From NCBI GenBank assembly GCA_963843535.1, contig CAWJKU010000004.1, forward strand, positions 1,240,001 through 1,304,000: a stretch of DNA of 64,000 nucleotides, given 5' to 3'. The first letter of the stretch is position 1, and each line of letters starts with the position of its first letter. Under the pieces are notes generated by a model. That model ran no database searches, was not told the origin of the DNA, and saw only the letters and a program-made list of their open reading frames with translations. Shown here one piece after another: positions 35,043 through 44,433 of this stretch. This stretch comes from CAVUNY01 sp963843535 (GTDB taxonomy: Bacteria > Chloroflexota > Anaerolineae > Anaerolineales > Anaerolineaceae). The position numbers were made by a program, and so were the translations under genes.

Positions 35043-36228
35043 CCTGCGAATATTCAGCCTGGTGATCCTGTTGATTGCCGGTCTGGGCTTCGCCTGGCGT
35101 GCGGCTGGGGCACAATCCGAATTTAATTTTAGCGGGATTGATGTGGTATACACCTTTGGCGAACAGGTGACCTTTCAGGCAAAGTACCAACCCGTGGCCC
35201 AGGTTGAAAAGGTGTTTTTATTCTTTCAACCAGCCGGTGAAGATACTCGATTGGTGGAGATGAAACCTGATTCACAAGGCGAAGTTGTGTATTCATATGA
35301 CCTCAAGACCCACTATTTACGGCCTTTCAGCCGCACAGAATTCTGGTTCCAGGCTGTGCTGGCCGATGGTGAAAAAATCGAGAGCCCGAAACAAGCATTT
35401 GATTACATAGACAATCGTGAAACCTGGCAGGCAATGGATAATGGCAGTATCCAGGTCAACTGGCTAAAGGGGGACCTTTTTTACGGTCAAGACGCATTAA
35501 ATTCCGCAGTAGCCGGTGCCAAAGCCGCATCATCGATCTTCCCGGGGCAGAATCTGGATGGTATCCGGATTTATCTTTACGACACTGCCGCGTCGCTGCA
35601 GGAAGCCCTGAACAACGAAGCTTCATGGGCGGTCGGACAGGCCAGCCCGGATCTTGGCATTATCGTGGTATCCATCATGCCTGGGATCGATCAGCAGTTA
35701 GAGATGGATCGCCAGATTCCTCACGAGATCATGCACGTGCTGCTGTATCAATTGGTCAAGGATAATTACAAAAACGTTCCCATGTGGTTGAGTGAAGGTC
35801 TCTCATCCATTACTGAGACTTATGCCAATCCTGATTACCAGCGAGTCTTAACCAAATCGGCAAGCGCCAACAGTTTGCTGCCCTTAAACTCCCTTTGTGA
35901 TAGCTTCCCTCAGGACGCATCCAATGCGTTCCTGGCTTATGCTCAATCCGACTCTTTTGTCCATTTCCTGCAGGATAAGTTTGGCAACAGCGGGTTGTTA
36001 ACGCTGCTGCGGGCCTACCAAAACGGTTATAGCTGTGAGAATGGAATTGTCGCTGCCACAGGCAGCTCTCTCAGCCAGCTTGATTACCGCTGGCGCCAGG
36101 AAAGCCTGGGAGTCGATACAGGGCTGTTAGCGGTGCAAAATTTGCTGCCCTACATGTTGGTGGTAGGCATACTGCTTCTGGTGCCGTTAATCGCGGCTGG
36201 GATAGTAATCAGGCGGCGCAAGGCCTGA
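35008..36228 (+). CDS. secreted, membrane-anchored metallopeptidase-like protein (peptidase MA type)
   Basis: 406 residues from the ATG at 35008 inside the end of the HEAT-repeat gene, with GAGGATGACC upstream. A signal peptide (LRIFSLVILLIAGLGFAWRAAGAQ) leads to an Ig-like part, then HEIMHVLLYQ followed by WLSEGLSSITE, the HExxH...E pattern of gluzincins (peptidase MA family). A C-terminal membrane segment (MLVVGILLLVPLIAAGIVI) and RRRK anchor it outside. Likely acts on surface proteins; the substrate is unknown. Confidence 0.75.
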   Translation: MKWIWIPTHRTDLRIFSLVILLIAGLGFAWRAAGAQSEFNFSGIDVVYTFGEQVTFQAKYQPVAQVEKVFLFFQPAGEDTRLVEMKPDSQGEVVYSYDLKTHYLRPFSRTEFWFQAVLADGEKIESPKQAFDYIDNRETWQAMDNGSIQVNWLKGDLFYGQDALNSAVAGAKAASSIFPGQNLDGIRIYLYDTAASLQEALNNEASWAVGQASPDLGIIVVSIMPGIDQQLEMDRQIPHEIMHVLLYQLVKDNYKNVPMWLSEGLSSITETYANPDYQRVLTKSASANSLLPLNSLCDSFPQDASNAFLAYAQSDSFVHFLQDKFGNSGLLTLLRAYQNGYSCENGIVAATGSSLSQLDYRWRQESLGVDTGLLAVQNLLPYMLVVGILLLVPLIAAGIVIRRRKA

Positions 36229-36245
36229 CAAATTGGAGAGATGCA

Positions 36246-36542
36246 GTGGACGAGCAGCAGGCATGCTTGCACGTGATCGTGGAGGGGCGGGTTCAGGGGG
36301 TTGGATTTCGTAATTTCGTGCAGGATTATGCCCAGGTCATGGGATTGACCGGGTGGGTGCGCAATGTTAAAGAAGACCAGGTTGAAGTCTGGGCCGAAGG
36401 TCCCCAGGCTGAATTAGATAAGTTATTGAACCTAGTACGCCGGGGGCCTAGCGCGGCTTATGTGACAGGCATGCGTCTCGTGCCCGAGACGCCGAAAGGC
36501 ATCTACAGCCGGTTCCAGGTCGCTCCGTCAAGCTGGATCTAG
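36246..36542 (+). CDS. acyP: acylphosphatase
   Basis: 98 residues from a GTG (VDEQQACLHVIVEG), with GGAGA upstream. GRVQGVGFRNFVQ holds the phosphate-binding loop and catalytic Arg, and GWVRNVKEDQVEVWAEG holds the catalytic Asn. It hydrolyses acyl phosphates such as carbamoyl phosphate. Its stop meets the end of uvrB on the other strand with no spacer. Confidence 0.92.
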   Translation: MDEQQACLHVIVEGRVQGVGFRNFVQDYAQVMGLTGWVRNVKEDQVEVWAEGPQAELDKLLNLVRRGPSAAYVTGMRLVPETPKGIYSRFQVAPSSWI

Positions 36543-38579
36543 CTAAACATCGCCAGCAAGCAGGCGTGCTTTCTGCCATGGTGGTATATTCGGGTCTTCA
36601 GCCATGATCCCGCGCAGCTCCAGGATTTGATCGCGCAGGGCGGCGGCGCGCTCAAATTCAAGCTCTTTAGCGGCAGCCCGCATCTGGTTCTCCAATTCGG
36701 CGATGATCTTCTTGAGTTCACCCTTTGGCAGCGGCGCATTCCCACCGGCGTGGTATTCGCCGTGCGATTCAGCAATCGCGCTGGATTTCACCCGCTCTGT
36801 GATGTCATGGATCGCTTTAATGATCGTCACCGGTTCGATATGGTGCGCTTTATTGTAAGCTTCTTGTTTGGCCCGGCGGCGGTTGGTTTCATCGATCGCG
36901 CGTTTCATAGAGTCGGTGATATTGTCAGCGTACATGATCACTTTACCGTTGACATTTCGTGCTGCGCGCCCAATTGTCTGGATCAAAGCGGTATCCGATC
37001 TCAAGAACCCCTCTTTATCGGCATCCAGGATCGCCACCAGGGATACTTCAGGCAGGTCCAGACCTTCGCGCAGCAGGTTGATCCCTACCAGCACATCAAA
37101 CACCCCCATCCGTAAATCGCGTAATATCCCTACCCTCTCCAGGGTTTCGACTTCGGAGTGAAGATACTGCACCTTGATGCCAAGCTCCAGGATGTAATCG
37201 GATAAATCTTCCGCCATGCGTTTGGTCAGGGTCGTCACCAAAACACGTTCCCCGACTTCCGTGCGGCGGCGGATTTCAGAAACCAGGTCATCAATTTGGC
37301 CTTTTGTCGCGCGGATTTCCACCTGTGGGTCGACCAACCCTGTCGGGCGAATAATTTGCTCGACAATTTGATTGGCGTGCTGCAGCTCGTATGCTGCCGG
37401 GGTTGCCGAGGTATAAATGGTATTGCCCATGTGCTCTTCAAATTCGGAAAACCTCAGAGGACGGTTATCCAGGCAGGAAGGCAGTCGGAATCCATATTCC
37501 GCCAGTACCCTTTTTCGAGATTGGTCACCGTTGAACATCCCTCGGATTTGGGGTACGGACATGTGTGATTCATCGATGACCAACAGGTAATCGCTCGGCA
37601 GGTAGTCGATCAATGTCCAGGGCGCCGATCCGGCAGGGCGTTGGTCGAGATGGCGCGAATAATTCTCAATCCCAGAGCAGTAACCCACTTCGCGCAGCAT
37701 CTCCAGATCGTAGCGCGTGCGCTGTTCGATGCGCTGAGCTTCGAGGTGCTTGCCTTCTTTTTTAAAATAGGCCAGCTGTTCTTCCAATTCCTGTTCGATA
37801 TCCGCGATGGCTTTCTTAAGATGATCTTCTTTGGCGATAAAATGTTTGGCCGGGTAGATATCGATTTGATCAGGCTCCTCAAAAATTTCGCCGGTGAGCG
37901 GGTTGTAGCACAGGATGCGCTCGACCTCATCCCCGAAGAAGGAGATCCGGTAAGACTTGCGATCTTCATACGCCGGGAAAATTTCAAGGGTTTCTCCGCG
38001 CACCCGAAACGAGCCTTGCTTCAACTCGAGGTCGTTGCGCTGATACTGGCTCTCAATCAGGTGACGCAGCAGGGCGTTGCGCCTGTAAATGGTGTTCTTC
38101 TCTAAATGGATGACCACCCGCCCGTATTCTTCCGGATTACCCAGACCGTAGATGCAGGAGACCGACGCCACGATGATGACATCTTTGCGCGACATAAGCG
38201 CCGTCGTGGCTGCCAGACGCAGCCGCTCGATTTCTTCGTTGATATCCGTTTCTTTTTCTATATATAAATCATGCTGGGGAACGTAGGCTTCAGGTTGGTA
38301 ATAATCGTAATAAGACACAAAGTATTCCACCGCGTTTTCGGGGAAAAACTCTTTAAATTCCGCGTACAGTTGGGCCGCCAGCGTTTTATTATGGGCCATG
38401 ATCAGAGCCGGCTTGTTCAGCTCTGCGATCAGGTTGGCAATGGTGAATGTCTTTCCCGTTCCGGTTGCGCCCAATAATACCTGGTGGCGCATCCCTTGCC
38501 TGACCCCCGCAATCAATTGTTGGATCGCTTCCGGCTGGTCGCCGGTTGGCTGGTATGGTGCGTGAAGTTTGAAGTCCAT
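36543..38579 (-). CDS. uvrB: excinuclease ABC subunit B
   Basis: 678 residues from the ATG at 38579 (MDFKLHAPYQPTGDQPEAI), preceded by AAAGGAG; a longer frame upstream has no support. Walker A GATGTGKT, the beta-hairpin YYDYYQPEAYVP, helicase motifs (GINLLREGLDLPEVSL, IQTIGRAARN) and a C-terminal UVR domain (LENQMRAAAKELEFERAAALRDQI) are present. UvrB verifies damage and prepares dual incision with UvrA and UvrC. mfd lies directly upstream on the same strand, so two nucleotide-excision-repair genes are adjacent. Confidence 0.97.
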   Translation of the reverse strand: MDFKLHAPYQPTGDQPEAIQQLIAGVRQGMRHQVLLGATGTGKTFTIANLIAELNKPALIMAHNKTLAAQLYAEFKEFFPENAVEYFVSYYDYYQPEAYVPQHDLYIEKETDINEEIERLRLAATTALMSRKDVIIVASVSCIYGLGNPEEYGRVVIHLEKNTIYRRNALLRHLIESQYQRNDLELKQGSFRVRGETLEIFPAYEDRKSYRISFFGDEVERILCYNPLTGEIFEEPDQIDIYPAKHFIAKEDHLKKAIADIEQELEEQLAYFKKEGKHLEAQRIEQRTRYDLEMLREVGYCSGIENYSRHLDQRPAGSAPWTLIDYLPSDYLLVIDESHMSVPQIRGMFNGDQSRKRVLAEYGFRLPSCLDNRPLRFSEFEEHMGNTIYTSATPAAYELQHANQIVEQIIRPTGLVDPQVEIRATKGQIDDLVSEIRRRTEVGERVLVTTLTKRMAEDLSDYILELGIKVQYLHSEVETLERVGILRDLRMGVFDVLVGINLLREGLDLPEVSLVAILDADKEGFLRSDTALIQTIGRAARNVNGKVIMYADNITDSMKRAIDETNRRRAKQEAYNKAHHIEPVTIIKAIHDITERVKSSAIAESHGEYHAGGNAPLPKGELKKIIAELENQMRAAAKELEFERAAALRDQILELRGIMAEDPNIPPWQKARLLAGDV

Positions 38580-38652
38580 CGGGTTCTCCTTTAATCTTCG
38601 AACCATCTGCGCGATCATAACCCGGAAAATAGCCATGTCTCCAGCATTAATA

Positions 38653-38664
38653 GAACGAACGTTT
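38653..38664. promoter_or_regulatory. possible LexA (SOS) box upstream of uvrB
   Basis: GAACGAACGTTT is one base away from GAAC-N4-GTTC, the Gram-positive-type LexA site. It lies about 75 bases before the uvrB start, in an AT-rich spacer with a TATAAT on the minus strand next to it. The LexA site of this group is not known to me. Confidence 0.35.
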
Positions 38665-38681
38665 TATTATATCACGAATTG

Positions 38682-41600
38682 TCAATCTTTGATGATCGCG
38701 TAAAGCAATGCCAGCAAGCGTTCTTTCCAGCCCTTTTCGTCAGAACCCATCGCCATCCAGTAGGCATTTTTCCCGGTTCGCGCTAATTGGCCTACGGCGG
38801 TCAGGGTGCGTGGGGGCGTATTTTCAGGCAAGAATGGATAGCGCAGCACAATCTGGTCGTTTTCCACCGAAACTGACGCTAATCCGGCTTCTTCAGCCAA
38901 GAGTTTTATCCGCATCTGGTAGATCAGATTAACAACCTGGGCTGGAAGCGGGCCAAACCGGTCTCCAAATTCTTCTGCAATGGCCTGCGCCTCGGTTTCA
39001 TCGGTTAAATCTGCCAGGCGGCGGTATATTTGAAGGCGCATGACCTGATCTGGAACATATTCGATCGGGATCCCGCTGGGCAAGGGTAAGTCCACATTTA
39101 CCGGCGGACGTATCTCTTTCAAGGCAGTCAGGGTTTCTTTGGGGGATGGCAGTCCGGAAACCTGGCGCATCTGGCGGACTGCCTGGGCCAACAGGCGGGT
39201 GTACAGTTGAAATCCTACTGATGCGATGTAACCGTGCTGGCGGGTGCCGAGCATTTCACCCGCGCCGCGCATCTCAAGGTCGCGCATCGCGATCGAATAC
39301 CCGGCGCCTAACTGGGTATTCTCGGCGATCACTTCCAGGCGTTCAGCCCCATCCGGCGTGGGTGATTTCTTGCGGTGGCGGAAAAAATAAGCATGGGCGC
39401 GCTGTGCGCCGCGTCCTACCCGCCCGCGCAGCTGGTAGAGCTGCGCCAGGCCGAAGGTGTCGGCGCGGTCCACAATCAAGGTGTTGGCGTTGGGAATATC
39501 CAGGCCGGATTCGATGATGGAGGTGCACAGCAGCACGTCGATTTCACCCTCGGTAAACTGGTGCATTACCCCCGCCAGACTTGCCTCATGCATTTGACCA
39601 TGCGCGACCCCTACCCGGGCTTCCGGCACCAAATTGTTGATGTGGCGTTCCATCGCGCGGATCGTTTGCACGCGGTTGTGGACAAAAAATATCTGTCCGC
39701 CTCGTTCCAGTTCGCGCAATATCGCCTGGCGCACCAACCGCGGCGAATAGGGGCCGATATGAGTAATGATTGGCAGGCGTTCATCCGGTGGGGTGTTAAT
39801 GGTGGAAATATCACGCACGCCGGTAAGCGCCATGTATAAAGTGCGGGGGATGGGCGTGGCAGTCAGGGTCAGTACATCCACCTCTGTCCGCAGCTTTTTG
39901 AAATGTTCCTTGTGGGTGACGCCGAAGCGCTGTTCTTCATCGATGATCACCAGCCCCAGGTCCTTAAACAAGACATCCTGCTGAAGCAGGCGGTGGGTGC
40001 CGATGATGATATCGATTGAGCCCGCCTTGAGCCGTTTGATAATCTCGTCTTGCTCGCGTGGAGAACGGAACCTGGACAGCATCTCCACTTCCACCGGATA
40101 TGCCGCCAACCTGCGTCGAAAGGTCTCGAAATGCTGCTGGGCGAGCACGGTGGTTGGCACAAGCAGGGCAACCTGTTTCCCATCCGTCACCGATTTGAAA
40201 GCTGCGCGCAGGGCGACTTCGGTTTTGCCATAACCGACATCCCCGCACAGCAATCGATCCATCGGCCGGACGCTTTCCATGTCGCGCTTGACTTCACGGA
40301 TGGCTGCGCTCTGATCCTGGGTTTCTACGTAAGGGAAGCTGGCTTCCATTTCCTGCTGCCAGACGCTGTCGGAACCGAAAGCATGCCCGACTGCCACCTG
40401 GCGCTTTGCATACAGCTCGAGCAGTTCCTGCGCGATCTCCAAAACCGCCTCGCGCACGCGCTGTTTGGTATTGGCCCAATCCGGGGTGCCCAGGCGCGTC
40501 GGGCTGGGATCGCCTGCATCCGGCCCAATATAACGGCTGAGGCGGTCGGCCTGGTGCACCGGGACGAAGAGCTGATCGCCTTCATCGTATGAAACCGCGA
40601 GAAACTCCCGCTCCACTCCCTCCAGGCTGCGCTGCACCAACCCTTCGAACCGACCGATGCCGTAATCGATGTGCACCACCCAATCACCAGGTTTGAGATC
40701 GGCATAAAATGTCTCCGGCACCTCGCTGGTGATGTGCGGCTGCTGGCGCGGTCGTGGGCGCTCCCATCCAAAAATCTCGCTGTCGGTCAGGAGCTGAAGT
40801 CGACCGCCGTCAGGCAGGGTCAAAATCCATCCTTCTGACAAAGTCCCATCGATGAACTGCGGTTGGCAGCTGATTTCACCCATTTCCTCGTGACGGCGTT
40901 CACGCCATAATTCTTCAAGGCGTGAAACCTGTCGCGAGACGATCACCATTTGGGAATTTTCGAAGCAGTTCTCGCCCATATGGTCGATAAATGACTTGAG
41001 ATGCCCGGCGAAACGCGGACCGGGGGTAAACACTTCCGCGAAAGGTGGGTTCTCTGCAGCGGTGCTGCGGCCCAGTTCCAGCCATGGACGGGTCGATATG
41101 CTGTCCTGGATTTCTGACCATGTGAGATACGGGATCGGAAAATCAGGCGAAAGTGTGCCTTCACTGATCAATTCATGGCGGAACCGTACAGACTGTTCCT
41201 CGATCTCCGCGGCTGCGGACTGCAAATGATCCAGGTCATCCATGACCACCAGGGAATTAGGCGGCAGGTAGTCCAGCAGGCTGGCAACCGCGGGATGGAT
41301 GAGGGGCAGGTAGAACTCATTAATTTCCTCACCTTCCAGGTTCAAGTTTTGCGCTTTTCCCGGTAGAAATTCGCGCGCCGGGGTTACCAAAATCTGGTCG
41401 ACGGTGTGGATGGTGCGCTGGGAGGCGGGTTCAAACCGCCGGCAGGTATCAATTTCATCCCCAAAAAAATCCAGACGGGCGGGGTAAGGTTCTGCGGTTG
41501 GCCAAACATCCAAAATGCCGCCGCGCCGGGCAAATTGGCCGGGCTCAACCACCAGGTCGGCAGCCTGGTATCCAATCTCTACCCAGGAGCGCTGCAGTGC

Positions 41601-42068
41601 CTCGGGCTGGATTTGCTGGCCTACTTTGAGGATACGGCTCACCTTAACGAAATCACGCCTTGGTAATGTACGGGCCATCATCGCCCGCACTGGCGCTACG
41701 ATCAGGGGCGGAGTATCAGGCTGTTCAGCGCCCAGGATGTGGTACATCGCCAGCATGGTGATCGCTTGCAGCCGGTCCCGGCGAGTGGTTGAGCCCCATG
41801 CGGCCTGTTCATAAAATAGAGGATTGGGTTCGGGAAATAATTTCCGCGTTGATTTGGGTGACCAGAAACCCAGCTCATCCAATAAGGTTAGAGCGTGGTC
41901 GGCCCGATCGGTGATCAACACGATCGGAGCGTTCAAATCGCCCTGTAGGGCAGCCAGAAGCGGCAGACGGGCAGCCCTGGCTAATCCCAGGCCGGGGATT
42001 TCGGACTTACTGGAGATGTATTGCAGCAATTCTTGATAGGCTGGTAAGGAGCGAATCTTATCTAACAA
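38682..42068 (-). CDS. mfd: transcription-repair coupling factor
   Basis: 1128 residues from a TTG at 42068 with AAAGGAG upstream. Domains in order: UvrB-like N-terminal region, RNA polymerase-interacting domain (PGDWVVHIDYGIGRFEGL), RecG-like helicase with LLCGDVGYGKTEVALRAA, IDEEQRFGV, LTATPIPRTL and QLRGRVGRG, and the C-terminal TRCF domain. It removes stalled RNA polymerase and recruits UvrA. The start lies four bases after the pth stop, so pth and mfd are co-transcribed, followed by uvrB after a 100-base spacer. Confidence 0.96.
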   Translation of the reverse strand: MLDKIRSLPAYQELLQYISSKSEIPGLGLARAARLPLLAALQGDLNAPIVLITDRADHALTLLDELGFWSPKSTRKLFPEPNPLFYEQAAWGSTTRRDRLQAITMLAMYHILGAEQPDTPPLIVAPVRAMMARTLPRRDFVKVSRILKVGQQIQPEALQRSWVEIGYQAADLVVEPGQFARRGGILDVWPTAEPYPARLDFFGDEIDTCRRFEPASQRTIHTVDQILVTPAREFLPGKAQNLNLEGEEINEFYLPLIHPAVASLLDYLPPNSLVVMDDLDHLQSAAAEIEEQSVRFRHELISEGTLSPDFPIPYLTWSEIQDSISTRPWLELGRSTAAENPPFAEVFTPGPRFAGHLKSFIDHMGENCFENSQMVIVSRQVSRLEELWRERRHEEMGEISCQPQFIDGTLSEGWILTLPDGGRLQLLTDSEIFGWERPRPRQQPHITSEVPETFYADLKPGDWVVHIDYGIGRFEGLVQRSLEGVEREFLAVSYDEGDQLFVPVHQADRLSRYIGPDAGDPSPTRLGTPDWANTKQRVREAVLEIAQELLELYAKRQVAVGHAFGSDSVWQQEMEASFPYVETQDQSAAIREVKRDMESVRPMDRLLCGDVGYGKTEVALRAAFKSVTDGKQVALLVPTTVLAQQHFETFRRRLAAYPVEVEMLSRFRSPREQDEIIKRLKAGSIDIIIGTHRLLQQDVLFKDLGLVIIDEEQRFGVTHKEHFKKLRTEVDVLTLTATPIPRTLYMALTGVRDISTINTPPDERLPIITHIGPYSPRLVRQAILRELERGGQIFFVHNRVQTIRAMERHINNLVPEARVGVAHGQMHEASLAGVMHQFTEGEIDVLLCTSIIESGLDIPNANTLIVDRADTFGLAQLYQLRGRVGRGAQRAHAYFFRHRKKSPTPDGAERLEVIAENTQLGAGYSIAMRDLEMRGAGEMLGTRQHGYIASVGFQLYTRLLAQAVRQMRQVSGLPSPKETLTALKEIRPPVNVDLPLPSGIPIEYVPDQVMRLQIYRRLADLTDETEAQAIAEEFGDRFGPLPAQVVNLIYQMRIKLLAEEAGLASVSVENDQIVLRYPFLPENTPPRTLTAVGQLARTGKNAYWMAMGSDEKGWKERLLALLYAIIKD

Positions 42069-42072
42069 CGGA

Positions 42073-42678
42073 TCACTCCTTTAAGATTGTCCCGTTGAAC
42101 TGGTTCATCGCTGGTTCCAATCCTTCACGAATAAAAACCCTGGCAGCATCGACCACATGATCCAATACAATCGTGATGATTTCCAGGTCGTCTTTCGAAA
42201 AACCTTTCAATACGTAATCTGCGGCTTCTTTTTGGCCGGGAGGACGCCCGACGCCGATCCGCAGGCGTGGAAATTCTTGCGAGCCTAATTGCTGGATGAT
42301 CGAGGCTAACCCGCGGTTGCCGGCTGAGCCTCCTTCGGCGCGGATGCGGATCGTTCCCACTGGCAAGTCAATGTCATCGTTAAAAATTAGCAGCTGGTTT
42401 TGGGGAATACGATAAAAACGCATCAAACTGGAAACTGCCTGCCCAGATAGATTCATGAAGGTATGAGGTTTCACCAGGACGACTTTATGGTTTTCAACCA
42501 TGCCGGTGCCCACCAGCGCCTTGGATTGGAGACGGCTCAGCCTGATACCGAAAGTTGAACACAACCGGTCGACAGCCATAAAGCCGACATTATGCCGGGT
42601 TTCGCGGTATTCTCGGCCTGGATTTCCCAGTCCGACCAGCATAAATGGGGATGATTGTGTCTGTTCAGGATCGTTCAT
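42073..42678 (-). CDS. pth: peptidyl-tRNA hydrolase
   Basis: 201 residues from the ATG at 42678 (MNDPEQTQSSPFMLVGLGNPG). The family motifs are present: LVGLGNPGREYRETRHNVGF with the catalytic His, KPHTFMNLSGQAV, NDDIDLPVGTIRIR with the catalytic Asp, and GSAGNRGLASI. It recycles peptidyl-tRNA released by stalled ribosomes. It starts right at the stop of the preceding surface-protein gene. The operon continues into mfd. Confidence 0.95.
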   Translation of the reverse strand: MNDPEQTQSSPFMLVGLGNPGREYRETRHNVGFMAVDRLCSTFGIRLSRLQSKALVGTGMVENHKVVLVKPHTFMNLSGQAVSSLMRFYRIPQNQLLIFNDDIDLPVGTIRIRAEGGSAGNRGLASIIQQLGSQEFPRLRIGVGRPPGQKEAADYVLKGFSKDDLEIITIVLDHVVDAARVFIREGLEPAMNQFNGTILKE

Positions 42679-42679
42679 C

Positions 42680-43300
42680 TTAAGACCTGCCCCTGCGGTG
42701 AGCAGACTGGTATAAAGCCAAAAGGATGAAAATTGCGACTGCCGAGCCAACCCCGGCGGCAACACTTCCCGCCAGTTTCGCAGGCTGGACCTGGGCCGGA
42801 TTGGGCGGAAAGCTGGTCGGTGTGAAACGCGGGGTTGAGGTTGGAAGGATAGGTGTCTGAGTGTTTACGATCATCGGCGTATTAGAAAGGGATGAAGGCG
42901 TTGGGGTGCTGGTTTCTGCCGGCGTGTAATTCCTTACGCGCAAGCCAGAAATTTCTGTCGCCAGGACACTCCCGTTGTTAAGATATACCTGCAGGCGTAA
43001 ACGATAATTTCCGTCCGCAATCGTTGTCGTATCCCAGGCCGCCAACGGCCCATCTTTGACTGGCTCCCGCGATTGTTGTATCAGGAACCAGCTGTCCGGT
43101 TGGTTTCCTATGTAGCTGAAGGCGACTTCGGCATACTGGAAGCCAGGAAGATCGGTTGTGCCCCGAATGGTGATGGTTCCCTGCAGCGCAGAACCAGGTA
43201 AAGGGGAATTAACCTGCGGTTGATCCTGTGGTGAGGTTTGCGCCCCCAGGAGAAAAAAACACCCGCAAAGAAATACGACCAGCCATCTTCTTGACAACAT
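42680..43300 (-). CDS. secreted, C-terminally anchored Ig-like protein, unknown function
   Basis: About 206 residues from the ATG at 43300 (or 213 from 43321); neither has a good ribosome-binding site. A signal peptide (WLVVFLCGCFFLLGAQ) precedes a compact beta domain (PLPGSALQGTITIRGTTDLPGFQYAEVAF...YRLRLQVYLNNG), then a Thr/Pro-rich stalk (STPTPSSLSNTPM, PTSTPRFTPTSFPP), a membrane segment (SVAAGVGSAVAIFILLALY) and a basic tail. This is a typical Anaerolineae surface-display layout. It overlaps the pth start, so is probably transcribed with pth-mfd. No known function. Confidence 0.7.
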   Translation of the reverse strand: MLSRRWLVVFLCGCFFLLGAQTSPQDQPQVNSPLPGSALQGTITIRGTTDLPGFQYAEVAFSYIGNQPDSWFLIQQSREPVKDGPLAAWDTTTIADGNYRLRLQVYLNNGSVLATEISGLRVRNYTPAETSTPTPSSLSNTPMIVNTQTPILPTSTPRFTPTSFPPNPAQVQPAKLAGSVAAGVGSAVAIFILLALYQSAHRRGRS

Positions 43301-43467
43301 TGCAATCGGTAAGTTTAACATGAAGATTTGCGAAGGTCAACGCTATTCTCATGAAATGATTAGATTCGGGTAGTAGAAACCGGATTGAAATTAGAGTATA
43401 CTGCTATTTATTATTGAATATATAAACAATTTATCAGCTGATTCGACCGGAAAAATACAGGTGAGAA

Positions 43468-44418
43468 ATGGCATTTAAAACTGCAAGTGACTTGAGCGAC
43501 GCACTCAAAACGCAAAATTATATATCCAGTAAAGAAATTTCCACCATTCTGTATCTCAGCCAACAATTGGGAAAACCGGTCCTGGCGGAAGGCCCGGCGG
43601 GTGTAGGCAAAACCGAATTAGCCAAGGCGCTGGCAGGGGCGACCGGGCGAGAATTGATCCGGCTGCAGTGCTACGAAGGGCTGGACGAGTCAAAAGCTCT
43701 TTATGAATGGGAATATGCCAAGCAGCTATTATACACGCAGCTGCTCCGTGATAAATTACAGGACACGTTATCGACCGCCGAATCCTTGAAAGCTGCCGCG
43801 GATCGCCTGGCGGGCGAGGAAGATGTCTTTTTCTCCATGCGTTTCTTGTTGAAACGCCCGTTGCTTAAGGCGATACTGAGCGATAAGCCGACTGTGCTGT
43901 TGATTGATGAGATAGACCGCTCGGACGCCGAATTTGAGGCTTTTTTACTGGAAATATTAAGCGATTTTCAGGTCAGCGTGCCGGAATTAGGCACTTTAAG
44001 GGCGGTGCACATGCCGTTGGTGCTGCTGACCAGTAATAATACCCGCGAATTAAGTGAAGCGCTCAAAAGACGCTGCCTGTACCTGTTTATTGATTACCCA
44101 TCCATCGAGCAAGAGCTGGCTGTCGTCCGACTTAAGGTGCCAGACTTGAAACCAAAGCTGGCGCGGCAGGCAGTAGAACTCGTGCACCGTTTGCGCACCA
44201 TGGATCTGCGAAAAGCCCCGAGCATCAGTGAAACCCTCGATTGGGCAAAAGCCTTGGTGACGCTGAATGCCAATGCGATTGATGACGAGACGCTGGAAAA
44301 TACCCTCAGTGTGCTGCTGAAACATGAAGCGGATTTGCAGCGTGCCCGGCGGACTTTTTTTCAACCGCCTCCAGCCCGCAAAGGTGGTGATCTGGACGTG
44401 AAGCGCTGGCAAAACTAG
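43468..44418 (+). CDS. MoxR-type AAA ATPase (CoxD-like)
   Basis: 316 residues, AGGTGAG before the ATG. Walker A GPAGVGKTELAKALA, Walker B VLLIDEIDRSD, sensor SNNTREL and RRCLYLFIDYPS fit the MoxR family, in particular the CoxD-like group. These chaperone-like ATPases work with a VWA-domain partner to mature metal enzymes or complexes; the partner gene is next, 15 bases downstream. No carbon monoxide dehydrogenase genes are in the window, so the client is unknown. Confidence 0.85.
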   Translation: MAFKTASDLSDALKTQNYISSKEISTILYLSQQLGKPVLAEGPAGVGKTELAKALAGATGRELIRLQCYEGLDESKALYEWEYAKQLLYTQLLRDKLQDTLSTAESLKAAADRLAGEEDVFFSMRFLLKRPLLKAILSDKPTVLLIDEIDRSDAEFEAFLLEILSDFQVSVPELGTLRAVHMPLVLLTSNNTRELSEALKRRCLYLFIDYPSIEQELAVVRLKVPDLKPKLARQAVELVHRLRTMDLRKAPSISETLDWAKALVTLNANAIDDETLENTLSVLLKHEADLQRARRTFFQPPPARKGGDLDVKRWQN

Positions 44419-44433
44419 GAAAGGCAGGAATTG

